Of a DNA stretch of 64,000 nt, positions 55,269 to 64,000 are shown piece after piece (position 1 is the stretch's first letter; each line of letters starts with the position of its first letter). The stretch is taken from positions 248,001-312,000 of the forward strand of contig NZ_QUQV01000002.1 of assembly GCF_003400205.1 (NCBI RefSeq). Direction: 5' to 3'. Position numbers and translations under genes: made by a program. The notes beneath the pieces were generated by a model. It saw only the letters and a list, made by a program, of their open reading frames with translations. It was not told where the DNA came from and made no database searches. The stretch is from Bacillus sp. HNG (GTDB lineage: Bacteria > Bacillota > Bacilli > Bacillales > Bacillaceae_L).

Positions 55269-56234
55269 TTAATCCAATCGAATGCGCGGATCCACAATTC
55301 CATACAGTAAATCTGCGATAAGATTTCCGAAAAGTGTTAAAAATGAAAGTAACATTGTGATCGTCATCATAACAGCATAATCCCTTGTATTAACGGATTC
55401 TAAGAAAAGTTGTCCGATTCCTGGGTATGTGAATATCGTTTCAGTTATAACCGCACCACCTATTAAGGTAGCAATATCGAATCCTAAAAATGTTACTAAC
55501 GGAATAATAGAATTTCGTAAAATGTGTTTATTATAGATAGTTGATTCTTTCGTACCTTTTGCTCTTGCTGTTCTTACAAAGTCTTTACGACTGTTTTCAA
55601 TAATATCATTTCGTAAAAATTGAGTGTATGAAGCAGTACCCATTAATCCTAAAACGAGTGCTGGTAACATAACGTGGTGAAATTTACTTACATAATATTG
55701 AAAAGTTCCTTCATCAAGTCCAACTTCAACCGACCCACTGAATGGGAACCAATTAAGCTGAAACGCAAAGAAATAGATTGCCACAATACCGGCAACAAAC
55801 GATGGGACAGCTAATCCTATATAGTTATAACTTGCAATAAGATTATCTCCAAGTTTATACGGTTTTCGGCCTGCATACATTCCCATTAAGAATGAAAAAA
55901 TGTACGTAAAAAATAGGGATACAATTGCTAAAAATAAGGTATTGGGAATTTTTTGAGCAATTAACTTTGAAACATCCATTTTATGTGTAGTAGATTTACC
56001 AAAATCACCCTGAACGAAATCAGTTACCCATCTCCAATACTGTACATATATTGGGTCATTGTAGCCCAATTTTTCTCGCATTTCTTCAATGTATTTTGGG
56101 TCAGTATTGGATGGATCAATTTCTCCTCCAAATGGGTCACCTGGCATCACTTTCGCCAAGGAAAAAACCACAATTGAGGCAAGGAGTAATAATGGAATCA
56201 TGCCTAGTATTCTTCGAATTGAGTATTGGAGCAT
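55269..56234 (-). CDS. appB: Peptide ABC transporter permease AppB (copy 1)
   Basis: This 321-residue permease starts QYSIRRILGMIPLLLLASIVV, carries EIDPSNTDPKYIEEMREKLGY in its outer loop and the EAA loop VRTARAKGTKESTIYNKHILRNSIIPL. The EEMREKLGYNDPIYVQY block is longer than in OppB and typical of AppB. AAGGAGAAAT precedes the ATG. Confidence 0.9.
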   Translation of the reverse strand: MLQYSIRRILGMIPLLLLASIVVFSLAKVMPGDPFGGEIDPSNTDPKYIEEMREKLGYNDPIYVQYWRWVTDFVQGDFGKSTTHKMDVSKLIAQKIPNTLFLAIVSLFFTYIFSFLMGMYAGRKPYKLGDNLIASYNYIGLAVPSFVAGIVAIYFFAFQLNWFPFSGSVEVGLDEGTFQYYVSKFHHVMLPALVLGLMGTASYTQFLRNDIIENSRKDFVRTARAKGTKESTIYNKHILRNSIIPLVTFLGFDIATLIGGAVITETIFTYPGIGQLFLESVNTRDYAVMMTITMLLSFLTLFGNLIADLLYGIVDPRIRLD

Positions 56235-56277
56235 GTTAATTTCTCCTTATTCTAAAAAATTCATACTTAAAATTGAA

Positions 56278-56308
56278 GTTCAAAAGCCACAAATCGTGAC
56301 TTTTGAAC
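56278..56308 (-). terminator. Attenuator hairpin between appA and appB (copy 1)
   Basis: GTTCAAAAG and CTTTTGAAC arms with an inner CAC/GTG stem follow appA on the minus strand; a mixed T-rich tail comes after. It is the third example of this arrangement in the window. Confidence 0.7.
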
Positions 56309-56323
56309 TCTACCAATCTACAA

Positions 56324-58039
56324 TCAGTCAGTTACATACCACTTATGAACATTGTCTTGGAATCCAACAGCATTAACATGTACGCCTTGTAGACGGTCAT
56401 TAATTCCATAAAGGTCCATGTTCTCCCATAATGGAAGTGCTGGTAATTCTTCGTTGAATAGCTTTTGCCAATCAACATAAACTTGTCCACGGTATTCTTT
56501 ATCAAATGCTTTTTCACTTAAGCCTTCATCAAGAAGTCTTTGGCTATCTTCATTTACCCAACGACCATAGTTCCACTCAGCATCATTAGCCCATAGACCA
56601 GATGGATCTGGGTCAGAACCTGTTCCCCAAGAACCGAAGAATGCTTCTAATTCTTTATCGTCGTTGTCTTTCATTTCGTTGTAAAGGTTGAACTCAATTA
56701 GGCTTCCAGTTGCTAATTCAGTTTTCACACCGATATCATTCCAGCTTTGGATGATTGCTTGTGAACGACCTTCAAATGTTGCATTACCTGCATAGTGACC
56801 AAATTTGATAGAGAATGGCTTACCTTCCGGATCTTCTACAAATCCGTCACCATCTACATCTTTATAACCAGCTGAAGCTAATAGTTCTTTTGCTTTGTCT
56901 TGATTAAATTCATATTGGTTTAGTTCAGAATCATCAGCAGCCATCCAGAAAGCAGAAGGAATAACTGTGTTGAATACTTTACCTTTACCAGATAAGAAAC
57001 CATCAATCATTGCTTGACGATCGATTGCATATAGTAACGCTTGACGTAATTCTTTAGACTTAAACTTATCAAAATCTGCTACGTTCGTACGTGTAGCTTG
57101 GTCACGATGACCAAAACGTAGACCGATATAAGAATAAACAGTACCAGTAGCTTCCTCTACGCGAACATGATCCATTTTTTCTAATTCTTTAACAGAAGCA
57201 GGAGCAATGTTCATAATATCAATTTCGCCATTTTGGAACGCACCGTTTGCTAATGAAGGATCAATAACTTTGATAACTACTCCATCTAGAAGTGGTTTTC
57301 CTTCCCAATAATCATCAAAACGTTCTAATTCAACATATTCACCAGGTACAACTTTTTTCACTTTAAATGGTCCAAGACCTACTGGGTTTAGACGAACTTG
57401 ATCAGATTCTCCTAGTTCAGCAACAGGAACACCTTCATAATGTTTCTTAGGCATTGGATCTGACCATAGATTTTCTAAGTTGTTGATTTTTACTTCTTTA
57501 AAAGTGACAGCAACTGTGTATTTATCAATTACATTAACACCTTCAATATGGTCTGCTTTACCTTCTTTTTTCTCAGTAGCACCTTTGATTCCTTCAACAT
57601 AGTTGAAACGAGAACCGTCATAATCAGGGTCTGCGATTGTTTCTAGAGCAAACGCATAATCATCAGCTGTTAACTCTTCACCATTGTGCCATTTAACGCC
57701 TTCTTTAAATTTAAAAGTATACGTTAATTTGTCATCGCTGATTGTCCATTCAGCAAGATTTGGTACATATTCTAGGTCGTCATTTACTTTGTAAATACTT
57801 CCGCCAGTAAAACCTAGAATTTGTGCATCAATAACACTTCTATAATAAGCAGATTCAAAAACACCTTCAGGAGCTTGGTCAACTGCTAAAGTGATTTTTC
57901 CGCCTTCTTTTGGTTCAGATGTTTCTGAGCCAGTCTTTTCATTGTCTTTTCCAGCTTTTTCTTCGTTACCACCGCAAGCTGCTAGGAATAATGACATAAC
58001 TAGCAAAAGTACGATTGTCCACAATGCTGACTTTTTCAT
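56324..58039 (-). CDS. appA: Peptide-binding lipoprotein AppA (copy 1)
   Basis: The protein has 571 residues with a signal peptide ending LAAC. Binding-protein blocks are KWHNGEELTADDYAFALETI, KELRQALLYAIDRQAMIDGF and NDIGVKTELATGSLIEF; a DVDGDGFVEDPEG loop resembles a calcium-binding loop found in several family members. AAGGGGGAAAACC precedes the ATG. In B. subtilis the app system imports longer oligopeptides than opp and can replace it for sporulation and competence; the gene is a pseudogene in the 168 strain but intact here. Confidence 0.92.
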   Translation of the reverse strand: MKKSALWTIVLLLVMSLFLAACGGNEEKAGKDNEKTGSETSEPKEGGKITLAVDQAPEGVFESAYYRSVIDAQILGFTGGSIYKVNDDLEYVPNLAEWTISDDKLTYTFKFKEGVKWHNGEELTADDYAFALETIADPDYDGSRFNYVEGIKGATEKKEGKADHIEGVNVIDKYTVAVTFKEVKINNLENLWSDPMPKKHYEGVPVAELGESDQVRLNPVGLGPFKVKKVVPGEYVELERFDDYWEGKPLLDGVVIKVIDPSLANGAFQNGEIDIMNIAPASVKELEKMDHVRVEEATGTVYSYIGLRFGHRDQATRTNVADFDKFKSKELRQALLYAIDRQAMIDGFLSGKGKVFNTVIPSAFWMAADDSELNQYEFNQDKAKELLASAGYKDVDGDGFVEDPEGKPFSIKFGHYAGNATFEGRSQAIIQSWNDIGVKTELATGSLIEFNLYNEMKDNDDKELEAFFGSWGTGSDPDPSGLWANDAEWNYGRWVNEDSQRLLDEGLSEKAFDKEYRGQVYVDWQKLFNEELPALPLWENMDLYGINDRLQGVHVNAVGFQDNVHKWYVTD

Positions 58040-58083
58040 GTAGGTTTTCCCCCTTTAAGTATGTGTTAAAAATTTACTGCCAT

Positions 58084-59076
58084 TTATTTGTGTAAATGAC
58101 AAGCCACCTTATGTCCTGGCTTCACCTCCTTTAATTGTGGTTTAACTTTCGAACATTCCTCCATTGCCATTGGACATCTTGGATGGAATGGGCAACCACT
58201 TGGTGGATTTGCTGGACTTGGTACATCACCTTGAAGAACAATTCTTTCCTTTTTCTTTCTTGGATCAGGCTCCGGAATCGCAGAAATCAATGCCTGTGTA
58301 TATGGATGAAGTGGTTCAGCATATAAGTCATCCTTCTCTGAAATTTCTACAATACCGCCCAGATACATAACTCCAATTCTGTCACTCATATGTTTTACAA
58401 CACTTAAGTCATGAGCGATGAATAGAAAAGTCAATCCGAACTCTTCTTGTAATTCTTTTAATAAGTTTAAAACTTGCGATTGAACCGAAACATCGAGCGC
58501 TGAAACTGGTTCATCCGCGATAATCAATTTTGGCTTAAGCGCTAAAGCACGCGCAATTCCGATTCTTTGACGTTGTCCTCCAGAGAATTCATGAGCATAT
58601 TTATAAAAAGCATCCTCAGGAAGGCCAACTCTTTTTAATAAATCTATTACTTCTTCTTTCAATGCATTTAATGATTTTCCAGTGTAGTTCATGATTGGTT
58701 CCGCTACGATATCGCCAACCATCTGCATTGGATTTAGTGAAGCGTATGGGTCCTGGAACACCATTTGGAAATCCTTCCTGATATCCCTCAAGCGTTTCCC
58801 TTTTAAGTTCGTAATATCTTCACCATCTAAAAGAATTTGACCATCTGTTGGTTCAAGTAAGCGAAGAATAGTTCTTCCCGTTGTAGATTTACCACATCCT
58901 GATTCACCAACAAGCCCCAATGTTTCACCTTGCTTAATTTCAAATGAAACACCATCAACCGCTTTTACATTTCCAATGGTCTTTCTCATAAACCCACCCT
59001 TGATTGGATAGTAGGTTTTTAGATTTTTAACTTCTAATATAAGATTGTCTTTTTTCTCTAGTGTTGGATTAGCCAT
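58084..59076 (-). CDS. appF: Peptide ABC transporter ATP-binding protein AppF (copy 1)
   Basis: This 330-residue ATPase has Walker [10 protein letters not shown], signature [15 protein letters not shown], Walker [13 protein letters not shown] and the tail [19 protein letters not shown]...HKVACHLH. Four cysteines in that tail match the iron-sulphur-binding pattern proposed for dipeptide and oligopeptide ATPases. It starts two bases after appD. Confidence 0.92.
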   Translation of the reverse strand: MANPTLEKKDNLILEVKNLKTYYPIKGGFMRKTIGNVKAVDGVSFEIKQGETLGLVGESGCGKSTTGRTILRLLEPTDGQILLDGEDITNLKGKRLRDIRKDFQMVFQDPYASLNPMQMVGDIVAEPIMNYTGKSLNALKEEVIDLLKRVGLPEDAFYKYAHEFSGGQRQRIGIARALALKPKLIIADEPVSALDVSVQSQVLNLLKELQEEFGLTFLFIAHDLSVVKHMSDRIGVMYLGGIVEISEKDDLYAEPLHPYTQALISAIPEPDPRKKKERIVLQGDVPSPANPPSGCPFHPRCPMAMEECSKVKPQLKEVKPGHKVACHLHK

Positions 59077-59078
59077 TC

Positions 59079-60092
59079 TTATTTCACCTCTTCTACAGGT
59101 CGACTACTCTTATACAACAGACAGGAAACATCATGTCCATCTTCAACTTCCGCCAATACCGGTGTCATTGTTTTACATTCTGGCATTGCTGCTGGACAGC
59201 GGTCAGCAAACCGACAACCCATTTTCGGCATATTTTTTAAGGATGGTACAATTCCTTCAATCGAACCTAATGTTTCGACTTCCTCATGAAGCTTTGGAAT
59301 AGATTCCATTAAGAGTTTTGTATATGGATGTTTTGGATTGTAGAAAAGTGTATCAACATCCGTTCTTTCAACAATTTTACCTGCATACATTACAATTACT
59401 TCATCACACATCTCGGCTACAACACCTAGGTCATGCGTGATCAAAATGACTGACATGTCATTTTTTTCTTGAATCGTTTTTAGGAGTTCAAGTATTTGCG
59501 CCTGAACTGTAACATCAAGAGCGGTTGTAGGTTCGTCAGCGATTAATAGTTTTGGTTGACATGCAATAGCCATTGCAATCATTACACGCTGTCTCATCCC
59601 ACCAGAAAGTTGGTGTGGATATTCATCTACAATGCTATCAGGACGAGATATACCCACTTGAGTTAAAAGTTCAATACTAATTTCTCTCGCTCTTTGCTTT
59701 GAGATATTTTGATGGTTTAATAGAACCTCATCTAATTGAAATCCAATGGTGAAAACTGGATTAAGAGCTGTCATTGGTTCTTGGAATATCATTGACATGT
59801 CTTTTCCACGAATTTTATTCATTTCAGTTTCTGATAGTTTTTCAATATTATTTCCTTGAAAAACCACTTCTCCGTCCGTAATCTCTCCGATCCCTACCGG
59901 TAGTAGTTTCATAACAGACATTGACATTACACTTTTTCCACACCCGGATTCACCAACAATTCCGACAATTTGACGTGGATTAACTGTAAATGAAACATCA
60001 TCCACTGCATGATAGATTTCTCCATCTATGTTAAAACCTGTTTTTAAACCCTTTACCTCTAGCAAAGGTGCTCCATTATTTGGCTGTAGCAT
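59079..60092 (-). CDS. appD: Peptide ABC transporter ATP-binding protein AppD (copy 1)
   Basis: The first gene of the distal unit encodes 337 residues with Walker [11 protein letters not shown], signature [15 protein letters not shown] and Walker [13 protein letters not shown]. The C-terminal cysteine motif is CRFADRCPAAMPECK...HDVSCLLY. It carries an unusual C-terminal SSRPVEEVK extension. The ATG follows GGGGTG. It is transcribed from the promoter at 60143-60171 with a leader of about 45 bases, much shorter than in copy 2. Confidence 0.92.
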   Translation of the reverse strand: MLQPNNGAPLLEVKGLKTGFNIDGEIYHAVDDVSFTVNPRQIVGIVGESGCGKSVMSMSVMKLLPVGIGEITDGEVVFQGNNIEKLSETEMNKIRGKDMSMIFQEPMTALNPVFTIGFQLDEVLLNHQNISKQRAREISIELLTQVGISRPDSIVDEYPHQLSGGMRQRVMIAMAIACQPKLLIADEPTTALDVTVQAQILELLKTIQEKNDMSVILITHDLGVVAEMCDEVIVMYAGKIVERTDVDTLFYNPKHPYTKLLMESIPKLHEEVETLGSIEGIVPSLKNMPKMGCRFADRCPAAMPECKTMTPVLAEVEDGHDVSCLLYKSSRPVEEVK

Positions 60093-60142
60093 AAAAACAC
60101 CCCAAATTCTTCTAGATTAGCCACATTTATTTCGTAAATAAA

Positions 60143-60171
60143 ATAATATTACTATAATGTTAAAATTGCAA
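60143..60171 (-). promoter_or_regulatory. Candidate promoter of app copy 1, with shared inverted repeat
   Basis: On the minus strand TTGCAA (60166-60171), 17 bases, TATTAT (60143-60148) forms a sigma-A-type promoter. The -35 lies in the perfect inverted repeat AAAATTG-CAAGA-CAATTTT (60162-60180). It has some likeness to a CodY box (AATTTTCNGAAAATT) but with several mismatches. Confidence 0.65.
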
Positions 60172-60389
60172 GACAATTTTATATATTTAAAGTAAAAAAT
60201 AAGAGAAACGTTGTAATACCAAGGTTTCAAACTAGTTTTCTATTAACTCTAATTATTTTAATATATTATAAATATATAATATATTGGAATTTTCTAATAA
60301 GTTGTCTATACATCTTTCAAAGAATACGAATTGTAAGTTTGGGAGTTAGGATTTACACTATTCTTGAATCTATGGAAGGATGTGTTGTT

Positions 60390-61301
60390 ATGATTATTAA
60401 AGATCGTACCATTCCGGATGAATTGATCCTTTTACGATTTATCCGAGCTCGAATCAAAGTTTCCGAGAAAACGGAGAATCAAATCATTTCACTTGAAAAG
60501 GGTTATGATGGAGAAAAGAGGTTTGACAAACGCATGATCAATCTCTCCCTCGATTGCCTCATGATCAATGACTTGCTTCTAGAAACAAACCATACCCATT
60601 ATCAAATTGATACGCTCCTTATTACTCAACCCAAAATTCATATTTTTGAAGTGAAAAATTATGAAGGGGATTACTTGCTTGATGACGATTGTTTGCGGCT
60701 CATATCTGGAAAGGAGATAAAAAACCCGCTTATTCAACTATCTCGGAGTGTCTCTCTCTTTCGGCAATTACTTCAACAGCACCGTATGAACTTTTCAGTC
60801 GAGGGCCACCTCGTATTCATTAACCCTGAATTTTACCTCTACCAAGCTTCACCCGACCTACCGATTATTTTTCCTACTCAACTTGAGCGCTTTATTAAAC
60901 AACTAAATACACAGTCTTCGAAATTAAACGTAAAACATCAAGGACTTGCAAATAAGCTTTTGGCTTCGCATATTAAAGACTCGCCTTATTCATTGTTGCC
61001 AGAGTATAACTACGATGAGATGGAAAAGGGGATTGTGTGTGTAAGGTGTGGAAACTTAGATATGTCCGATTCAGGACAAACTAAGACAATAATATGTAAA
61101 ACTTGTGGTTTTGTAGAGGATAAGGAAGTAGCAATTTTAAGGAGTGTACAAGAGTTTTCGCTATTGTTTCCAGACCAAAGAATTACCACCAATAAACTTT
61201 ATGATTGGTGTAAGGTTATAAAATCAAAGAAAACAATCAGGAAAGTACTTCAGACAAATTATAAGCATGTGCATTTTGGAAATTCCTCTTATTTTGAGTG
61301 A
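60390..61301 (+). CDS. NERD-domain protein (nuclease-related)
   Basis: ATG 60390 is chosen because GGAAGGATG precedes it; the longer frame from 60339 has no such site. The 303-residue protein has a NERD domain at about residues 35-150: GEKRFDKRMINL, HYQIDTLLITQPKIHIFEVKNYEGDY (the D...E-x-K nuclease-like pattern) and NPLIQLSRSVSLF. A C-terminal part contains a zinc-ribbon-like pair VCVRCGN...IICKTCGF and a final helix region KLYDWCKVIKSKKTIRKVL. NERD proteins are thought to act on DNA; the biological role is unknown. It converges on the repeat array. Confidence 0.85.
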   Translation: MIIKDRTIPDELILLRFIRARIKVSEKTENQIISLEKGYDGEKRFDKRMINLSLDCLMINDLLLETNHTHYQIDTLLITQPKIHIFEVKNYEGDYLLDDDCLRLISGKEIKNPLIQLSRSVSLFRQLLQQHRMNFSVEGHLVFINPEFYLYQASPDLPIIFPTQLERFIKQLNTQSSKLNVKHQGLANKLLASHIKDSPYSLLPEYNYDEMEKGIVCVRCGNLDMSDSGQTKTIICKTCGFVEDKEVAILRSVQEFSLLFPDQRITTNKLYDWCKVIKSKKTIRKVLQTNYKHVHFGNSSYFE

Positions 61302-61371
61302 TACTTTTAGTTTTTGTATTTTATAGATTGGTAATTTACCATTATATCTAGCGATTTGATTTGTGGTGGAG

Positions 61372-61925
61372 TGAGTTTTCTTTTTCTTGGATGTTGGTGG
61401 GGATCTAGGTCTCTTGGAGATCACCAGTTTCCTGTTTCTAGGAGGTTGAGGGTGTTCCAGGTCTTCTGGAGTGACGCCAGTTTCCTGTTTCTAGGAGGTT
61501 AGGGGTGCCACAAGTCTTCTCGAGTGACGCCAGTTTCCTGTTTTTAGGAGGTTCGAGGGGTTCCAGGTCTTCTAGAGTGACGCTAGTTTCCTGTTTCTAG
61601 GAGGTTGGGGGTGCTACAAGTCCTCTTGAGTGACGCCAGCTTCCTGTTTCTAGGAGGTTCGAGGTGCTACAGGCCTTCTAGAGCGACGCCAGTTTCCTGT
61701 TTCTAGGAGGTTAGGGGCGCTACAGGTTATTTCGAGCGACGCCAGTTTCCTGTTTCTAGGAGGTTGGGGGCGCTCCAGATTTTCTTGAGTGACGCCAGTT
61801 TCCTGTTTCTAGGAGGTTGGGGGACTCCGGATCTTCTTGAGTGACGTTAGTTTCCTGTTTCTAGGAGGTTGAGTCTACTCCAACCTTTTCGGATAAACAC
61901 TGCTTTGCTGTTTTTAACAGGTTGA
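61372..61925. repeat. 53-bp tandem repeat array (nine clear units, decayed flanks)
   Basis: Core units start at 61425, 61478, 61531, 61584, 61637, 61690, 61743, 61796 and 61848. The spacing is 53 bases except one of 52. Each unit has a nearly invariant half AGTTTCCTGTTTCTAGGAGG and a variable but clearly homologous half ending GAGTGACGC. A poorly matching unit precedes (61372) and another follows (61901). It lies between the convergent NERD and yjaZ genes. The period is not a multiple of three and no long frame crosses it. Confidence 0.93.
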
Positions 61926-61997
61926 AAGTAATCAACCGAAAACCGCTGTAAAACCACAAACAAAAAACCCCAGGTCCTCCTTCCCTGCGGTTAAAGA

Positions 61998-62795
61998 TCA
62001 CAGATATTCCTTCACAAACTCCATTGAATCCATCGCAAAAATGTCCTTAATCCGTAGTTTGTTAGATTCCAAATAGTTTCGAACGAGATAATAGCCCGCG
62101 CAATACCCAGCCATTTTTGGGTAAAATCCCTTTCCGTACAAGAGATCGTTATGTTTTCTTTCATTTCTTTTCATATTTCGATTCGGGATGATGAGTTGCT
62201 TGACTATTTTTCGGAGTTCCACATCTGAGTGATATTTCGTCCATCCTACTAAATTCTCGCTTCCACATTGTTCACGGACCGCATTCTCTGCAATCCCCTC
62301 TAATATCACTGTATCCAAAAGCGTAAAGTCAGCTTCATTTTTTTTGAGTTTTTTTAAACGACATACATGATTGTATTCATGGGTTAAAACGGCTTTTATT
62401 TCTGATTGGGTATTATGTGGTGAGAAAAATAGAAATAATTTGTCCTTAAAGGCAAGACCAGATTTTCCATTAAACTCGCGTTTGATTTTAGAGTTTCCTG
62501 CGTCAGCTGGGAAAATGAAAATCGGAACATCTGGACCGTTCCAAATTTTTTGTAAGTCAGCATATTCCTTTTCCACCAAACCCCATACGTTTTTCGGAAG
62601 TCTTCCAAGTATATTACCAGAAGACGACCTAAACATACCGTGCATCATTAGATAATCGTAAATATCGCGTGCAGTGGCCCCTCTTGGAAAAAAACTTGTT
62701 AGTTTTTTACACACTTCAATTGGACTTGCTTTTGATTCCTTTAGCCATTGATCTGTAGGTATTACTCCCACTTCATCACATCCTTTCACAGACAC
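61998..62795 (-). CDS. yjaZ: DUF2268 zinc-protease-like protein YjaZ
   Basis: The 265-residue protein has a thermolysin-type HExxH-like motif in VLTHEYNHVCRLKKL and a downstream glutamate in VILEGIAENAVREQCG, a plausible third ligand. The C-terminal MAGYCAGYYLVRNYLES block is typical of DUF2268. The N-terminal segment is unremarkable and has no obvious signal peptide. B. subtilis yjaZ lies between fabF and app, just as here. AAAGGATGTG precedes the ATG candidates. Its substrate is unknown; the motif is intact enough to expect activity. Confidence 0.85.
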   Translation of the reverse strand: MSVKGCDEVGVIPTDQWLKESKASPIEVCKKLTSFFPRGATARDIYDYLMMHGMFRSSSGNILGRLPKNVWGLVEKEYADLQKIWNGPDVPIFIFPADAGNSKIKREFNGKSGLAFKDKLFLFFSPHNTQSEIKAVLTHEYNHVCRLKKLKKNEADFTLLDTVILEGIAENAVREQCGSENLVGWTKYHSDVELRKIVKQLIIPNRNMKRNERKHNDLLYGKGFYPKMAGYCAGYYLVRNYLESNKLRIKDIFAMDSMEFVKEYL

Positions 62796-62820
62796 TTTAT
62801 TGTATTCAAATTCATGAAAA

Positions 62821-62849
62821 AAGAGCCAGACCTTTTGAGTCTGACTCTT
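62821..62849 (-). terminator. Terminator of fabF
   Basis: AAGAGCCAGAC and GTCTGACTCTT arms with one mismatch are followed by T6 on the minus strand, ten bases after the fabF stop. Confidence 0.88.
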
Positions 62850-62858
62850 ATCTATACA

Positions 62859-64000
62859 TTATTGATATTTTTTAAATAGAATGGTCGCGTTGTGTCCACC
62901 GAAGCCTAGAGAATTACTTAGTGCAACATTTACTTCCTGCTCTCTTGCCTGGTTTGGAACATAATCTAAGTCACATTCTGGATCTGGTGTTTCATAGTTA
63001 ATTGTTGGTGGGATGATTCCTTCTTTAATTGCAAGAACCGAGAAGATTGCTTCCACACCACCCGCAGCACCAAGTAAATGACCTGTCATTGATTTTGTTG
63101 AACTGATTGCTACTTTATGGGCATGTTCAGCGAATACTTCTTTGATAGCTGCTGTTTCGAACTTATCATTGTAATCTGTGCTTGTTCCGTGAGCATTGAT
63201 ATAATCAACATCACTTGGATTAAGTCCTGCATCCGCAATAGCTTGACGCATTGCGCGAGCTCCACCTTCTCCACCTGGTGCTGGAGCGGTAATATGGTGT
63301 GCATCACCAGTTGCTCCATAGCCAATGATTTCTGCGTAAATATGGGCACCACGTGCTAATGCATGTTCTAGTTCTTCAAGAACAAGAATTCCAGCGCCCT
63401 CACCCATTACAAACCCATCCCGATTTTTATCAAATGGACGGCTTGCTGTTTTTGGATCTGGGTTTAACGATAAGGCTCTTGCCGAAACGAAACCTGCAAA
63501 TGACATATTCGTTAATGGGGCTTCTGTTCCACCTGTGATCATGACGTCCGCGTCTCCGCGCTGGATGACTTTAAACGCATCTCCAATTGAGTTTGTACCT
63601 GTCGCACATGCTGTAACGGTACATGTGTTAATACCTTTTGCCCCAATTGCAATTGATACCTGGCCTGCTGCCATATCTGGAATCATCATTGGTACATAAA
63701 ATGGGCTTACACGACGATAGCCTTTTTCCAAGAAAATCTTGTGCTGTTCTTCATGTGTTTCCATTCCACCAATTCCTGAACCGATCCATACTCCAACGCG
63801 TGGAGCGATTTCATCAGTGATGGTTAATTTAGCATCCTCAACAGCCATTAAAGAAGCGGCCATTGCATATTGAGTAAAGCGGTCCATACGACGTGCTTCT
63901 CTTTTGTCCATATAATTTTCAGGATTAAAATCCTTTAATTCCGCTGCTACCTTTGCGGGTAAGCCTTCGATTTGAACTCTTGTTAATGGACCAACCCCTG
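62859..64000 (-). CDS. fabF: Beta-ketoacyl-[acyl-carrier-protein] synthase II, FabF (5' end outside window)
   Basis: The frame is open to the right edge (…[22 protein letters not shown]), so the N-terminal 30 or so residues are missing. The condensing enzyme triad is present: the cysteine in [16 protein letters not shown], and histidines in [16 protein letters not shown] and [32 protein letters not shown] ends the protein, as usual. It elongates acyl-ACP with malonyl-ACP. Upstream fabH, presumably FapR-controlled as is usual in Bacillus, would lie outside the window. The gene and fabI are 43 kb apart here. Confidence 0.97.
   Translation of the reverse strand, partial: GVGPLTRVQIEGLPAKVAAELKDFNPENYMDKREARRMDRFTQYAMAASLMAVEDAKLTITDEIAPRVGVWIGSGIGGMETHEEQHKIFLEKGYRRVSPFYVPMMIPDMAAGQVSIAIGAKGINTCTVTACATGTNSIGDAFKVIQRGDADVMITGGTEAPLTNMSFAGFVSARALSLNPDPKTASRPFDKNRDGFVMGEGAGILVLEELEHALARGAHIYAEIIGYGATGDAHHITAPAPGGEGGARAMRQAIADAGLNPSDVDYINAHGTSTDYNDKFETAAIKEVFAEHAHKVAISSTKSMTGHLLGAAGGVEAIFSVLAIKEGIIPPTINYETPDPECDLDYVPNQAREQEVNVALSNSLGFGGHNATILFKKYQ

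Noticed and set aside
61372-61925. CRISPR array
   Set aside because: The intervening halves are homologous to each other rather than unique spacers, the unit is 53 bases with a 20-base core, and no cas gene is nearby.

Overview
The window is a low-GC Firmicutes chromosome segment from a spore-forming Bacillaceae (Bacillus, Neobacillus, Cytobacillus or a close relative). Much of it follows the Bacillus subtilis yjaZ-app-yjbA-trpS-opp-spx-mecA-coiA-pepF-spxH-yjbJ-yjbK-yjbL-sasB-nadF-yjbO-prpE-yjbQ-fabI order, read here from right to left. Strong AGGAGG ribosome binding sites, a T-box leader, a FapR operator and spore-surface proteins fit this assignment. The genus is an inference.

Region 1 (1-7.4 kb, all minus strand) looks like a spore-surface and polysaccharide block. 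It holds a HipA-like kinase (cut by the window edge), a GT4 glycosyltransferase, a divergent protein kinase, a DUF1360 protein, UDP-glucose dehydrogenase and UTP-glucose-1-phosphate uridylyltransferase. After an IS4-family transposase relic come two DUF4183 proteins, one of them collagen-like with an NTTRR-F1-type N-terminus.

Region 2 (7.4-19.3 kb) is an accessory, decaying island. It carries an MFS exporter, an unrecognised 295-residue protein, a DnaD-like replication protein, a shortened ComK paralogue, an XRE repressor with a perfect 12-bp-arm palindrome in front of it, a DUF5677 protein, wrecked IS1595-family and IS110-family elements, and several small membrane-protein genes interrupted by in-frame stops.

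Region 3 (19.3-39.5 kb) is core. It starts with fabI (with FapR operator), a CPA2 antiporter, mgtE, a RodA/FtsW-type gene and prpE. The convergent rluD-like, nadF, sasB and UPF0738 genes follow, then yjbK-yjbJ and spxH. The proteolysis and competence set pepF, coiA, mecA and spx comes next, followed by an acetyltransferase and a DUF4015 glycoside-hydrolase-like protein. Structured intergenic repeats separate several of these units.

Region 4 (39.6-60.1 kb) contains three complete oligopeptide ABC transporter operons. One is oppABCDF. The other two are tandem appDFABC-type operons whose promoters share the same inverted repeat over the -35 box. In all three a hairpin sits between the binding-protein gene and the downstream permease genes. 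trpS with its T-box, yjbA and a small membrane protein lie between opp and the first app copy.

Region 5 (60.1-64 kb) has a NERD-domain gene, a striking 53-bp tandem repeat array of nine clear units plus decayed flanks, the yjaZ-type DUF2268 protease-like gene and the 3' part of fabF, which runs off the right edge. The most unusual items are the 53-bp array, the ComK-like gene lacking the MecA-recognition tail together with its unknown neighbours, and the structured non-coding end of the IS110 relic.
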